A stretch of 64,000 bases of DNA, taken from Muribaculaceae bacterium. GTDB lineage: Bacteria > Bacteroidota > Bacteroidia > Bacteroidales > Muribaculaceae. Positions 40,388 through 50,080 of the stretch are shown in pieces (within the stretch, counting starts at the first letter, position 1; each line of letters begins with the position of its first letter). Where the stretch lies: the NCBI GenBank assembly GCA_029060725.1, contig JAIDTL010000134.1:18437-82436 (forward strand), given 5' to 3'. Both the position numbers and the translations under genes were made by a program. Under the pieces are notes generated by a model, which did no database searches, had not been told where the DNA came from, and saw only the letters and a list, made by a program, of their open reading frames with translations.

Positions 40388-41019
40388 ATCTTTTTTTGTT
40401 TTAGGGATGTCTCTATTTCAATGAAGATCTCACGCGCAGCTTCCAAATTCTGATGGATTATTTCCGGTTTCAGCGTGTGCTTGGATCCTATATCTTTGGC
40501 TTTATACAAGCCGTTCATCGTTAATGTCTCAATATCAAGGTTCAATTTTGTTATGGTATCAGGTACGTCTAACTTAAGAGAAGCTATCACATCACTATAC
40601 TGATGATTAGCTCTTATCATATCATCTTTGATCATCTGAAGCAGAAGCGCAGCGTTTGAATACGCTTTTTGTCTGACATGAAGCTGAGCATAACGTATTG
40701 ATTCAACTAAATGAGCTACCTCAGACATAGACAAGAAATCCCTTATCTCCTGCTTATTTTCCGCTACGGCCTCCTTAATCTTTTCAGTGGTTTGAGCCAC
40801 TGTCTGGATTTGAGTTGCCGACAATTTTATCTGTTCATCTGCCTGTTTGATCTGTACTAAAGCCATCAGCACTCCTCCAAGCGAGAGTAATGAGCCTGCC
40901 AATCCAATATATTTGTCAATGTCATCTATTGGGGGATTTTGATTTCTTCCGTACCAGAATATCCCAATCATAAGAATGGCAATACCGAAAAACGTGATAA
41001 TTGCAACTATTTTACTCAT
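40384..41019 (-). CDS. Membrane protein with coiled coil, hypothetical
   Basis: TM AIITFFGIAILMIGIFWYG and GLAGSLLSLGGVLMALVQI. Confidence 0.7.
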   Translation of the reverse strand: MSKIVAIITFFGIAILMIGIFWYGRNQNPPIDDIDKYIGLAGSLLSLGGVLMALVQIKQADEQIKLSATQIQTVAQTTEKIKEAVAENKQEIRDFLSMSEVAHLVESIRYAQLHVRQKAYSNAALLLQMIKDDMIRANHQYSDVIASLKLDVPDTITKLNLDIETLTMNGLYKAKDIGSKHTLKPEIIHQNLEAAREIFIEIETSLKQKKI

Positions 41020-41090
41020 CGTTATTTAGCCCAATTGGAGACTATATATATCATTTCGGATTCGTCACTTTGAGTCATTTACCCAATTTT

Positions 41091-41942
41091 TCACTCTTGT
41101 GGGATTCCTTGGTAAAGTTTGATATGCACTGAATCTACTTTCTCTGCATTGAAGAAAGAAGAATTCTTAAAGGTTTTGGATTGAATCTCCACAGGTTTGT
41201 ATTTCTCGCGTAGCAATTGCATCTCCTTATGTATGGAATCCTGCCTGTTGGAAATATTTTGCAAAGGGGTAACTAAATCAGCTTTATCTTCATCTCTTAT
41301 ATTCTTCACCAAGAAAATTGAAATTAGTATTATTGCTGTAAAGAATAGGATTTCAAATAAATGCTTCTCAAATCGTTCCCATACTGACAAAAACATCGGA
41401 AAGATTCTACCTTTTTCCTTATAAAAACGGTAGCTATTTATTATTCTTCTCTTTTGAGCTATCCATACTGGATATGGATACGCCTGATTTACATGGTTTA
41501 TAAAATTATTAATAAATTCGTCTGATTCTTGTTTTATCTGGGATAGCCTTTGCTTGTGATCTATAGAAGGCAAGTAGTTACGGCATGTAAATTGATTGTT
41601 GAAGTCCTCCCAGGAAGTGATTTCGTCATAATATCTCTGAATCCTTTCACTGATTTCCTCGATTTGTAAGTCTAAATGCTCTCTTAAGCTATGGTCAAGT
41701 CCATCTATATCCATTCTTATATGCTCATACCAACTGACTACATTCTTGAATGAACTCCGTCCAAAAGTGACCTTGTGGAAGAATCCATCTGTGCTTCGTT
41801 TGATGACTTTTATCTGCTCGATATAATAGTCTTTAAGCACCCTTGTGCGGCTATCACGTACAGAATAATAGTGGGTTACAAAAAATCCGAATATTATAGA
41901 TACTATAATACCAGCAAATGTTAAGGCATCGGAAAGATTCAT
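41091..41942 (-). CDS. Membrane protein, hypothetical
   Basis: N-terminal TM LTFAGIIVSIIFGFFV; second TM LFFTAIILISIFLV; stop/start abuts 41942..42376. Confidence 0.7.
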   Translation of the reverse strand: MNLSDALTFAGIIVSIIFGFFVTHYYSVRDSRTRVLKDYYIEQIKVIKRSTDGFFHKVTFGRSSFKNVVSWYEHIRMDIDGLDHSLREHLDLQIEEISERIQRYYDEITSWEDFNNQFTCRNYLPSIDHKQRLSQIKQESDEFINNFINHVNQAYPYPVWIAQKRRIINSYRFYKEKGRIFPMFLSVWERFEKHLFEILFFTAIILISIFLVKNIRDEDKADLVTPLQNISNRQDSIHKEMQLLREKYKPVEIQSKTFKNSSFFNAEKVDSVHIKLYQGIPQE

Positions 41943-42376
41943 TAGAGACGTCTTGACTTTAATTCTCCGCTTGGACCAAGATAATTAATATCCACATTCA
42001 AATTCTGAGAATGAACCACATGGTCATTATTCATTCTCCGCACTTCCCATTGAGGTAAAGTCTGTTCCATTACTTGACTCACTCTTCTTTTATACATAGA
42101 AGTTTCGAATAGAAGACGATCCTTAACCTCTTTAGCAGTAAAATCGTATACAAGTTCACCGATAGCTTCATCAAGGAAAGATGAAGGATAGCCCGAGACT
42201 CCATCTAAATATAACACCAATCTCTTGTCTTCTCTTAAAGCCTGAGAAAAAGCGTTATTTAGCTTATATATATAGAAAGCCTCACCGGAAGATCTATGAC
42301 CCTCCTGATCTTGTTTGATATAACGAGGTCCGGGATTCTCCGTAAATTCTGAAATATTGATTCTTATATTATCCAT
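41942..42376 (-). CDS. STAS-like DUF4325 protein
   Basis: LVLYLDGVSGYPSSFLDEAIGELV. Confidence 0.75.
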   Translation of the reverse strand: MDNIRINISEFTENPGPRYIKQDQEGHRSSGEAFYIYKLNNAFSQALREDKRLVLYLDGVSGYPSSFLDEAIGELVYDFTAKEVKDRLLFETSMYKRRVSQVMEQTLPQWEVRRMNNDHVVHSQNLNVDINYLGPSGELKSRRL

Positions 42377-43409
42377 CTAATAAATTTCTCCATTTGTTAT
42401 AATTATCAAGAGACACTGTCCATGAATATAACACACCATTAAACTCTTTTTTCAAAGGAATAGCAAAATTTTTCTCAAAATCAATCATTACCTTGTTAGT
42501 CAGAATCTGGAAATTTGAAACATAACCATCCGTAAAAGATTCATAGACCATTGGAAGACCTTTATGGCGGTTTATTTCGCCTGTAGCAGACTGATATTTC
42601 CCGAGAAAAACGTCTTTTATTATATCAGCATCTGCCTTTAGAAGCACATCTCCGAGTTTCTCTATCTTTTTCTTTCGTAATGTACGTAGAATTCCTTGTC
42701 CTGTATCGGAAAGAATGAAGTGAAGGCAATCTTCCTCAACGGAAATAGAAACCAGCCAGTTTTTCTCCTTATCGTACTCATTTGCATATTCTACGGAATT
42801 CACGCTTATCTCACACATATTGTCATATACAGGAGAATATATGGCTTCGCGACCCAATATATGTTGCATCGACTCTCGAACTGATCTCCCTATTTTGTCA
42901 GTATCAACACGGTCTTTGCCGATCATAAAAATTTGATTTTTCGTCTTTTTGACTGCGGGTTTCTTAACATTTGTCTGTACTATATTCAAGAATCCCGAAT
43001 TCATGATATACTGCTTACATTCTCGATCATTGGGATATGTTCCCCAGTAATTTATATTTCTTGATGATAGTTTATTAAGCATCGACAGAAGCAGGGAAAT
43101 GGCATACATATCAATCTTAACTACATTTTCAAGATTGACTTTTAGAATCCTGATCCTGTTTATTCTGCAATACCGTTCGGTGTCTTGAACAAATTTGACC
43201 AGTCCATCGATATTTTTAATACTGAAAACGCGAGGCGCAATAGCTTCGTAAGGTTGAATGTAAGAAGTGTTTAGTCCCTTTTTTCGCTTGGTCATCGATT
43301 TTCTTCTCCGTCTTTTATTGAGTCTTATTTTGACTCTTTTCCGACGGCGAATTTTGCGCATATTTGATTTCTGCACAAAACGAATATGGGTCAACCGATG
43401 TTTAATCAT
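42369..43409 (-). CDS. STAS-like + HATPase (GHKL) protein with highly basic N-terminus
   Basis: LKVNLENVVKIDMYAISLLLSML (STAS-like); LHFILSDTGQGILRTL (GHKL N/G box); GLPMVYESFTDG; overlaps DUF4325 gene by 8 bp. Confidence 0.75.
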   Translation of the reverse strand: MIKHRLTHIRFVQKSNMRKIRRRKRVKIRLNKRRRRKSMTKRKKGLNTSYIQPYEAIAPRVFSIKNIDGLVKFVQDTERYCRINRIRILKVNLENVVKIDMYAISLLLSMLNKLSSRNINYWGTYPNDRECKQYIMNSGFLNIVQTNVKKPAVKKTKNQIFMIGKDRVDTDKIGRSVRESMQHILGREAIYSPVYDNMCEISVNSVEYANEYDKEKNWLVSISVEEDCLHFILSDTGQGILRTLRKKKIEKLGDVLLKADADIIKDVFLGKYQSATGEINRHKGLPMVYESFTDGYVSNFQILTNKVMIDFEKNFAIPLKKEFNGVLYSWTVSLDNYNKWRNLLDG

Positions 43410-43554
43410 AACATCAAATATCTTACCTGAGTGATTGCTATTAGTAACTGTACAATTGGGTTAAAACAGTGGTTTATAGATTGAAAACATATTTATGCTT
43501 GTCTTACTCTGGGATTCTTCAGTCTTTAGTGGAGTTCAAGACTTTCCAATCTCT

Positions 43555-43791
43555 CTAACATTTCCACTTAAATAGACTTGAAAATTTCCGGAGACTATTC
43601 TTTGGAAATCGTCGTCTAAATTTCTTCTTCTCAATCAGACTGCGATCATAATATATGTGATCGCCTTCTGCATTATAATATTGAGAATCCATGTCCACAT
43701 CTTTTCCATAAAAAGTAAATACTCCTATCACTATGATTATAAAGGAAAACGTGAGTATGAATATTAAGAATAATGATAGGAAATGTGGCAT
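43555..43791 (-). CDS. Small membrane protein
   Basis: TM FLSLFLIFILTFSFIIIVIGVFTF, basic tail. Confidence 0.5.
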   Translation of the reverse strand: MPHFLSLFLIFILTFSFIIIVIGVFTFYGKDVDMDSQYYNAEGDHIYYDRSLIEKKKFRRRFPKNSLRKFSSLFKWKC

Positions 43792-43848
43792 GGCTTTTAC
43801 TTTACTCTCTCACAAATTGGTTTATATAGACTATTGCCAATAAATAAA

Positions 43849-45099
43849 TTAGATAAGATTATAATTTTTTACCATATCCATGGCAGCGCCCATTGCTGTA
43901 TCCATGTTATAATATTCCCAATCCGCAAATCTACCTGTCATATAGAAATTGACCTTTGCCAATTCATCTTTCAAAGAAGATATCTGTTCTTTTGTTGCGT
44001 GCCCTTGAATTGGATATGTATACTTATTATATTTGTGAGTAATATATCTTTTTACAAGGGGAGTTCTGCTTAGCTGATCCAAAATCTCATCCTTAGAAAT
44101 GTAATCGGTGAATTCAATACTTCCTGTCATTTTTCCAGGAGCATTATTTGTCGTAGAGAAATTTCCTGTACATATAATTCGATGCGGTTCAATAGAATGG
44201 TCTGGAAGATAAATCCAGCTATATGGATTATTTTCGATTTCACAGAACACTGAGGTTGTTCCATGAAAATCCAATTGTTCTATCCAATCAATATTATTAA
44301 CAATATAATTACCGAGTAATCGAGGTAGTTGTTTAATGTTACCACAGAAAATTACAATATCAAATTCTTCTAAATTGATAATCCATTTATCTTGGACTCT
44401 CTTAATTGATTCTATTGAAGAATTATATCGGATTTTAAGATTTTCTGCCATTCTGTTCGCAATCATCTGAGACCCACCTTCTCTTTCGTACCAGAAAGTA
44501 CTATGGACAAATTCCTTTTCTTCGACTCTTCTGACATTATTGTATATTATTTCGTCTCGTGTAGGCATCGGAAGTTTTCCTTGAAGCCATGTTAAAGGAA
44601 CTTGTGACAAATCTCGTCTCCATACTTTTTCATTGTAAGGCTTAAAATACAATTCATACAGAGTGTTACCAAATCTATCCTTTAGAAACTCTTGAAAATT
44701 CTCTATTTCTTTATTTTCATCTTTGCCATTGGTCATATCTTTTAAAAATGGAATAAACAATTCGTCGTCAAACAGATATGCATGATTTTCTATTGGGTAA
44801 GGAATTCTTAGTCCATTGGGCATAAAGACAACTGAGTTACGGGTTGCTTTTGAAAACTCTTTTGTCTTATTGAAAAAACCCCAGAACAAATCAAACACAT
44901 CATTCCTTTTTGTGTTGAATACGTGTCCACCACAAGTATGGAAAAGAGAACCTTCAATCATGTCACACTTTATAAGACCACCAGGACGATCTTCCCTCTC
45001 AAAAATAGTAATATCAAATTTATTTCTCAATAAATTAGCTACTGTTAAACCACTTATACCCGCACCAATTATAGCTATATTCTTTTTATTTAAGATCAT
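43849..45099 (-). CDS. FAD-dependent oxidoreductase, UDP-galactopyranose-mutase/amine-oxidase-like
   Basis: IAIIGAGISGLTVANLL...FEREDRPGG. Confidence 0.85.
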   Translation of the reverse strand: MILNKKNIAIIGAGISGLTVANLLRNKFDITIFEREDRPGGLIKCDMIEGSLFHTCGGHVFNTKRNDVFDLFWGFFNKTKEFSKATRNSVVFMPNGLRIPYPIENHAYLFDDELFIPFLKDMTNGKDENKEIENFQEFLKDRFGNTLYELYFKPYNEKVWRRDLSQVPLTWLQGKLPMPTRDEIIYNNVRRVEEKEFVHSTFWYEREGGSQMIANRMAENLKIRYNSSIESIKRVQDKWIINLEEFDIVIFCGNIKQLPRLLGNYIVNNIDWIEQLDFHGTTSVFCEIENNPYSWIYLPDHSIEPHRIICTGNFSTTNNAPGKMTGSIEFTDYISKDEILDQLSRTPLVKRYITHKYNKYTYPIQGHATKEQISSLKDELAKVNFYMTGRFADWEYYNMDTAMGAAMDMVKNYNLI

Positions 45100-46063
45100 A
45101 ATTTAAAATATTTTTTAATTCTTGGCTTCTTACTGATGTATAATGTTTTTGTAGGTATTCGCTACGAAATTTCATATCTGGCTCACATTTTAAGGCTTCT
45201 TCAACTGACTCCTCAAATTCTTCATACGTTTGTATACTCCTTCCGAATTTTGGCAATTCAAAATAATCGGTGTCTGAATTCTTTGGATAATGCATTATAA
45301 TATTACATCCTGCTGATACAACTTCAAGAAATCTTGGTGTTACTTGACTAAAGCCATTTGTTTTTTTATCACTATCTAACCCAGGTGTTGTATATAAATA
45401 TATTCTACTTTTTCGTAATATGTCGATATATCCTTGATAGTCATTAGCATTACCTACATAATTCCCTGATGAGTCGTAATAATTAAACGCACCGTCTTCC
45501 ACGCGCTTAGTTACAATCGAGAAGCTTGGATGACGTTCACGATACTTATCGACATAATTCTGAAAAGTTTTAGGAAGTCTTCCAATTAATACTAAATCAT
45601 ATTTTTTTTCAAATTTTGTTTGAGGTGTTATGGCTAATTCATCTGGTAAAGAGAGTGCCCAATGTTTTATCTGATGTGAATTTCCACCAATATTAATCAA
45701 GTAATCATATACTTCCTTACTGCTTATTAGAACAATTTTTTGTTTCTTAACAGTATTTAAAAAATCTATTGCTTTATTATCGCTTAAGAAGAAATCAATT
45801 ATAATAGGAATGTCTTGACGACCGAACTCACCATAAAACTTTGGACGAGCAGTCATGACGAATCGCAAATTATTTGGTTGAATATTTAAGGGGAGTGCTT
45901 TATTAAAAAAATTTTGAAAGATTTGAAAACCAAACTGAATAATATTTAGAGGTTTTATTGGCAAGGAGAGTTCCTTGGAAATTATATCTTCCCATTTATA
46001 TACTATATCCCACCAACTCCTTTTTTCAAAATTTCTATTAGATACTATTTTTTTTATTGTCAT
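45086..46063 (-). CDS. Glycosyltransferase (CgeB-like)
   Basis: YDLVLIGRLPKTFQNYV; FLEVVSAGCNIIMHYP. Confidence 0.7.
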   Translation of the reverse strand: MTIKKIVSNRNFEKRSWWDIVYKWEDIISKELSLPIKPLNIIQFGFQIFQNFFNKALPLNIQPNNLRFVMTARPKFYGEFGRQDIPIIIDFFLSDNKAIDFLNTVKKQKIVLISSKEVYDYLINIGGNSHQIKHWALSLPDELAITPQTKFEKKYDLVLIGRLPKTFQNYVDKYRERHPSFSIVTKRVEDGAFNYYDSSGNYVGNANDYQGYIDILRKSRIYLYTTPGLDSDKKTNGFSQVTPRFLEVVSAGCNIIMHYPKNSDTDYFELPKFGRSIQTYEEFEESVEEALKCEPDMKFRSEYLQKHYTSVRSQELKNILNYDLK

Positions 46064-46187
46064 TTGATAGAATTAAAATAGATGTAGAGATAATTGGTAA
46101 CGTTGTTTATACAATTGACTTTGGATTCTTAATATCAATAAGTAAATTTTATTTAATGACAAAATTGTAGGATTCGATCAAATCACC

Positions 46188-46997
46188 TTACCGTAGAAAA
46201 CGATTATAAATGAATTCTCTAACTGAATTTGGAACAACTCTGGTAAAGAATCGAATTATGATATTATTTATGAATCTTCCGAATGAAATATATCCTAATT
46301 TAAATATATGATATTGAAATTTTATTTCATCTATTCCATGTTTTAGCCCACCTCTTCGTTTATAAGTATCTTCAGAGGTTCGAAAAAAAAGAAGACTTTC
46401 TTGAATATTGTAGAATTTTTCACCGTTCAAGAGTAATCTTATCCATAGATAATAATCTTCCATCAGTGGGAAATGTCGATATCCCCCTGCTAATTCCACA
46501 GCTTTTTTTCTAAACATAACAGATGGATGATTCACAGGACACCTTTTCTTCCCAAATTTATAAATTTCATACGGAAATTCTGGAATCTTTCTTACTGATA
46601 CAACATGATCTGTTGTTTCGATGAATTCATCAATCCAGCAACTGACTACTTGTATTTCAGCATTATTTTCAATGATTGACATCTGCTTCTCAAATCTTAT
46701 AGGTTTAGCAATATCATCAGTATCCATTCGTGCAATCAAATCGTAAGAGCAATGTTTCAATCCTTCGTTAAGAGCTTTTCCTAATCCAACGTTCATAGGA
46801 AGCGTAATCAATTTGAAATTAGAATGATTTGAATCAAATTCCTTTATTATAGAATGTAAATCTTCTGAAATAGGACCATCCAGTACCATCACAACCTCAT
46901 CAGGCTGCAGTGTTTGATGGAATACACTATCAAGGCTTTGACGCAAATATTCAGGCCGCTCCTTGGCATAGAGTGACATTAAAACAGAAAACTTCAT
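46188..46997 (-). CDS. Glycosyltransferase family 2
   Basis: FSVLMSLYAKERPEYLRQSLDSV; ARMDTDDI. Confidence 0.92.
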   Translation of the reverse strand: MKFSVLMSLYAKERPEYLRQSLDSVFHQTLQPDEVVMVLDGPISEDLHSIIKEFDSNHSNFKLITLPMNVGLGKALNEGLKHCSYDLIARMDTDDIAKPIRFEKQMSIIENNAEIQVVSCWIDEFIETTDHVVSVRKIPEFPYEIYKFGKKRCPVNHPSVMFRKKAVELAGGYRHFPLMEDYYLWIRLLLNGEKFYNIQESLLFFRTSEDTYKRRGGLKHGIDEIKFQYHIFKLGYISFGRFINNIIIRFFTRVVPNSVREFIYNRFLR

Positions 46998-47049
46998 TGA
47001 TTTTTTCTTTATAACATTGGTACAGTATCAACTATACAGTCTTTAATAG

Positions 47050-48147
47050 TTATCTATTCTGATAGTTCTGGATAATGGAATTATAATTTTCTATCGAAAT
47101 TTTTGCTATGTTATTCCATTGAAATTTCAATGCAGTAGTAAAGGCGTTGCTTCTAATATTATATTTATTTTCTTTATATTGATTAACAGCAGTCGCAATT
47201 GTATTAGCGATAGAATTATTCTCATTTTTTTCTATGACCCATCCACAATTATTATTTACGACTATATCCGAAATGTTAGTTCCCTCGGAAACTATGGAAG
47301 GAATTCCGTATGACCAACCTTCAAGAATGGACATTGGAAAACCTTCAAGCCTTGACGTTAAGATGATTATATCTGTTTCTATAAAAACTTTGGTCTTTTC
47401 TTGACCAAATACTGGATTGTGTATCTTTATTTTAGGAATATTGGCTATCTTTTTTCTTAAAAAAGATAGGTCGTGACTTGTTCCCTCACCATAAAAATCA
47501 AATTCTACTAAATTATTATCGTTTTGCATTAAAAATGCATTTATCCCATCAATAAGTAAATCAAGTCCTTTATGAAAAATATCAAATCTACCTATAAATA
47601 GTATTTTAATAATCTCATTATTAGGAGTAAAATTTTCTTGAGGATAGCATCCATTTGGAATTATAATACTTTTACTCTTATTTGGCAATGTGAAATTATT
47701 CTTTTCTGCCTCATTTAAAAAGATCCATCCTTGAGAATGTTTAATAGGCGAACTCAAAAAGATATGTTTGAATAGATATTTTTTAATTTTATTTTTTTCA
47801 TAGTTCATTTCAGAGTAAGCTCCATGAGGCATTAAAAGATATGGTATTTTATTTTCAAATACAATACTACTAAGGCTTAATATTTTAGTATATAAGAGAC
47901 CATGAAATACTACAATATCAGGATTATATTCTTTTAATTTATGTCGAAATAATTTCTTCGTTCTAATCTGTTCAAAATCTTGAATATATATTGAATTCTT
48001 TCTAACATTTATCGAAATTGTATGATGCCCAATATTTCTTTGAGCAATTGACAATTCTCTAACAACTGTAACAATACCGTTACTTAAAACGTCAGTATCA
48101 ATAATATGCATAATGTTCATGACGGTAATATAAATATGGAGATACAC
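47050..48147 (-). CDS. Glycosyltransferase family 4/1
   Basis: LFIGRFDIFHKGLDLLID; SRLEGFPMSILEGWSYGIPSIVSEG. Confidence 0.92.
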   Translation of the reverse strand: MYLHIYITVMNIMHIIDTDVLSNGIVTVVRELSIAQRNIGHHTISINVRKNSIYIQDFEQIRTKKLFRHKLKEYNPDIVVFHGLLYTKILSLSSIVFENKIPYLLMPHGAYSEMNYEKNKIKKYLFKHIFLSSPIKHSQGWIFLNEAEKNNFTLPNKSKSIIIPNGCYPQENFTPNNEIIKILFIGRFDIFHKGLDLLIDGINAFLMQNDNNLVEFDFYGEGTSHDLSFLRKKIANIPKIKIHNPVFGQEKTKVFIETDIIILTSRLEGFPMSILEGWSYGIPSIVSEGTNISDIVVNNNCGWVIEKNENNSIANTIATAVNQYKENKYNIRSNAFTTALKFQWNNIAKISIENYNSIIQNYQNR

Positions 48148-48318
48148 ATTTGGGTGAGATTCAGGTCTCAGACAATCCTATTGCTTCTGTCCATTGGCAT
48201 AATGCCGTGGAACGTAAATTAGTGGAAACAACTAATTTGAGCTTCCTTACTATTTTTAACTTAATCTCCCCAGTATAAAACTTGGGGGTATTCATAATCA
48301 TCAACTCTCCGCGTTGTT

Positions 48319-48790
48319 TTAGGCGAGGTTTTCATTGCTATTGCGGTCAGATAGCTTACACGAATTGTCTTCAAGTGCTTTCCTCAGCGTTTCTACCTTG
48401 CTAAGAAGCTGCGCCATCAGCTGCGTGAGGCAGCTGATATCCTTGACTTCAATCATCGCCATCAGGCACCTGCGCTCGACGCCGTGCTCCGCGTCCTTTT
48501 CCCGCAGACACATAAGTTTCTCTCGAAGGAAGGATGTCTCGTCGCACAGGGAACGAACCATTGAGTATAGCGCCACTATGGTCTATAGCAGCCTGATGAT
48601 GTACTCTTCGGATGATTTTGAGCTGTCACTGTTTTCTATAGTCATCGTTTTCCTCAATTCAACTTGACTCTTCAACCCTCAACACTTTAAGCGAAGCATA
48701 AAACCCCCGTTGGTAGTGCTCATAGAACGCTTCAAGCTGTTTCCTTTCAGGTATCACTACACGTTTGGTATCGTTCCAGCGAGTTGAACT
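48319..48790 (-). pseudogene. Degraded coding remnant, possibly insertion-sequence derived
   Basis: Minus-strand fragments EQSSTRWNDTKRVVIPERKQLEAFYEHYQRGFYASLKVLRVEESS* and MTIENSDSSKSSEEYIIRLL[TAG]TIVALYSMVRSLCDETSFLREKL...; in-frame stop. Confidence 0.45.
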
Positions 48791-48916
48791 CTGCTCTCAC
48801 TTAATGCGATTTTCTTGAAATCATAACTTTCGGTGTCTTGGTTAACGACCGCAAAGTTAATGCTTATTTATTTAGTCGACCAAGCTACGCAAATTGACAG
48901 ATAGATTTTTATAAGT

Positions 48917-49924
48917 TTAATATGAAAATCTTAAAGCTCTAAAGATTGATTTTTTTGCAAGACTAATAAACAATAATGCCACTATTGTACACAGTATCAA
49001 TGTACAAATACATAATAGTAGTGTTGAAATATTGATATGCAGAATTTTATAAATATATAATTGTAATGTTATCAATGGAATATGAGAACAATAATATATA
49101 GTACTCATTTTTCTTAAAATTATGCTATCCCACATCACTGTTTTTGGAAAAGTCAATACAGTCAAAAATATGCTTGGAGCCAGCAATACCATACTTATGT
49201 AACAATCATTCACTATTCGCCAACCTTTAGATATAATAAGATTATTTTCGATAAATAGAAGTATTAATCCTATTATTGCTCCAATGTAACCAATATACTT
49301 ATATTTTTTACTATCGATATGTCTATAAACTAAAAATTTACCAAACCAGATAAATATAAGACCTACAGGAAAACTCAAATATATATTTTTTATATATGAT
49401 AAAAGAGTTGTATTCTCGTAACTAAAGAAATGCTCGACAACAGGTATATTAAAAACTAATTTTCCGTAATTGGACACTCCACAACATATAATATAGAATA
49501 TTATGCTAATGATCAGCAAACTTAAATTATTATGCCTAAATTTGTACATTATACTTATTCCAATAATGTAAGCAGAGATATACCAGGAAGCAGGGAATGT
49601 ACTTCTGAGAAAAACATTTATCGGTAATAATTCTATAAATTTTGTAAGGTTTCCAATCATTAATTTAGTGATTATCATATAGGGAATAAGAATAATAAAC
49701 CAGAATAAATATAGTTTGAGAGCTCTTTTCAAGAACTTCATATATATTTCATGTGCAGTTTGATTAGAGACATTTTTAATTTTTTTAAAGAATAAATACG
49801 ATGATATTGTAAAAAATATAGGTACAGCACATCTCAGCAGAGGGAAATTAAACATCACATGACTATGAATCATCACAATCATTATGGCCATTATAAATTT
49901 TAGAATATCAATGTTCTTATTCAT
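48917..49924 (-). CDS. Acyltransferase family 3 membrane protein
   Basis: NIDILKFIMAIMIVMIHSHVMF; multiple TM segments. Confidence 0.85.
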   Translation of the reverse strand: MNKNIDILKFIMAIMIVMIHSHVMFNFPLLRCAVPIFFTISSYLFFKKIKNVSNQTAHEIYMKFLKRALKLYLFWFIILIPYMIITKLMIGNLTKFIELLPINVFLRSTFPASWYISAYIIGISIMYKFRHNNLSLLIISIIFYIICCGVSNYGKLVFNIPVVEHFFSYENTTLLSYIKNIYLSFPVGLIFIWFGKFLVYRHIDSKKYKYIGYIGAIIGLILLFIENNLIISKGWRIVNDCYISMVLLAPSIFLTVLTFPKTVMWDSIILRKMSTIYYCSHIPLITLQLYIYKILHINISTLLLCICTLILCTIVALLFISLAKKSIFRALRFSY

Positions 49925-50080
49925 TTATTTAATAAGAGTCTTATTTATAACTAATATAAGTGGCTATTAATTTTTGCATCATTCCATACAACACCATTTG
50001 ACAGGGACTTCTAAGGTAATTGTATAGTTCTGGTTAGTTTATATACAAATATAATTTTCTTAGATTTATCAGACTTCAAT

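Noticed and set aside
39430-43460. Integron-like gene cassette array with attC sites between co-directional genes
   Set aside because: Recurring GTCCAA motifs follow several stops, but no convincing attC core pairs (RYYYAAC/GTTRRRY) or palindromic attC folds, and no integrase in the window.
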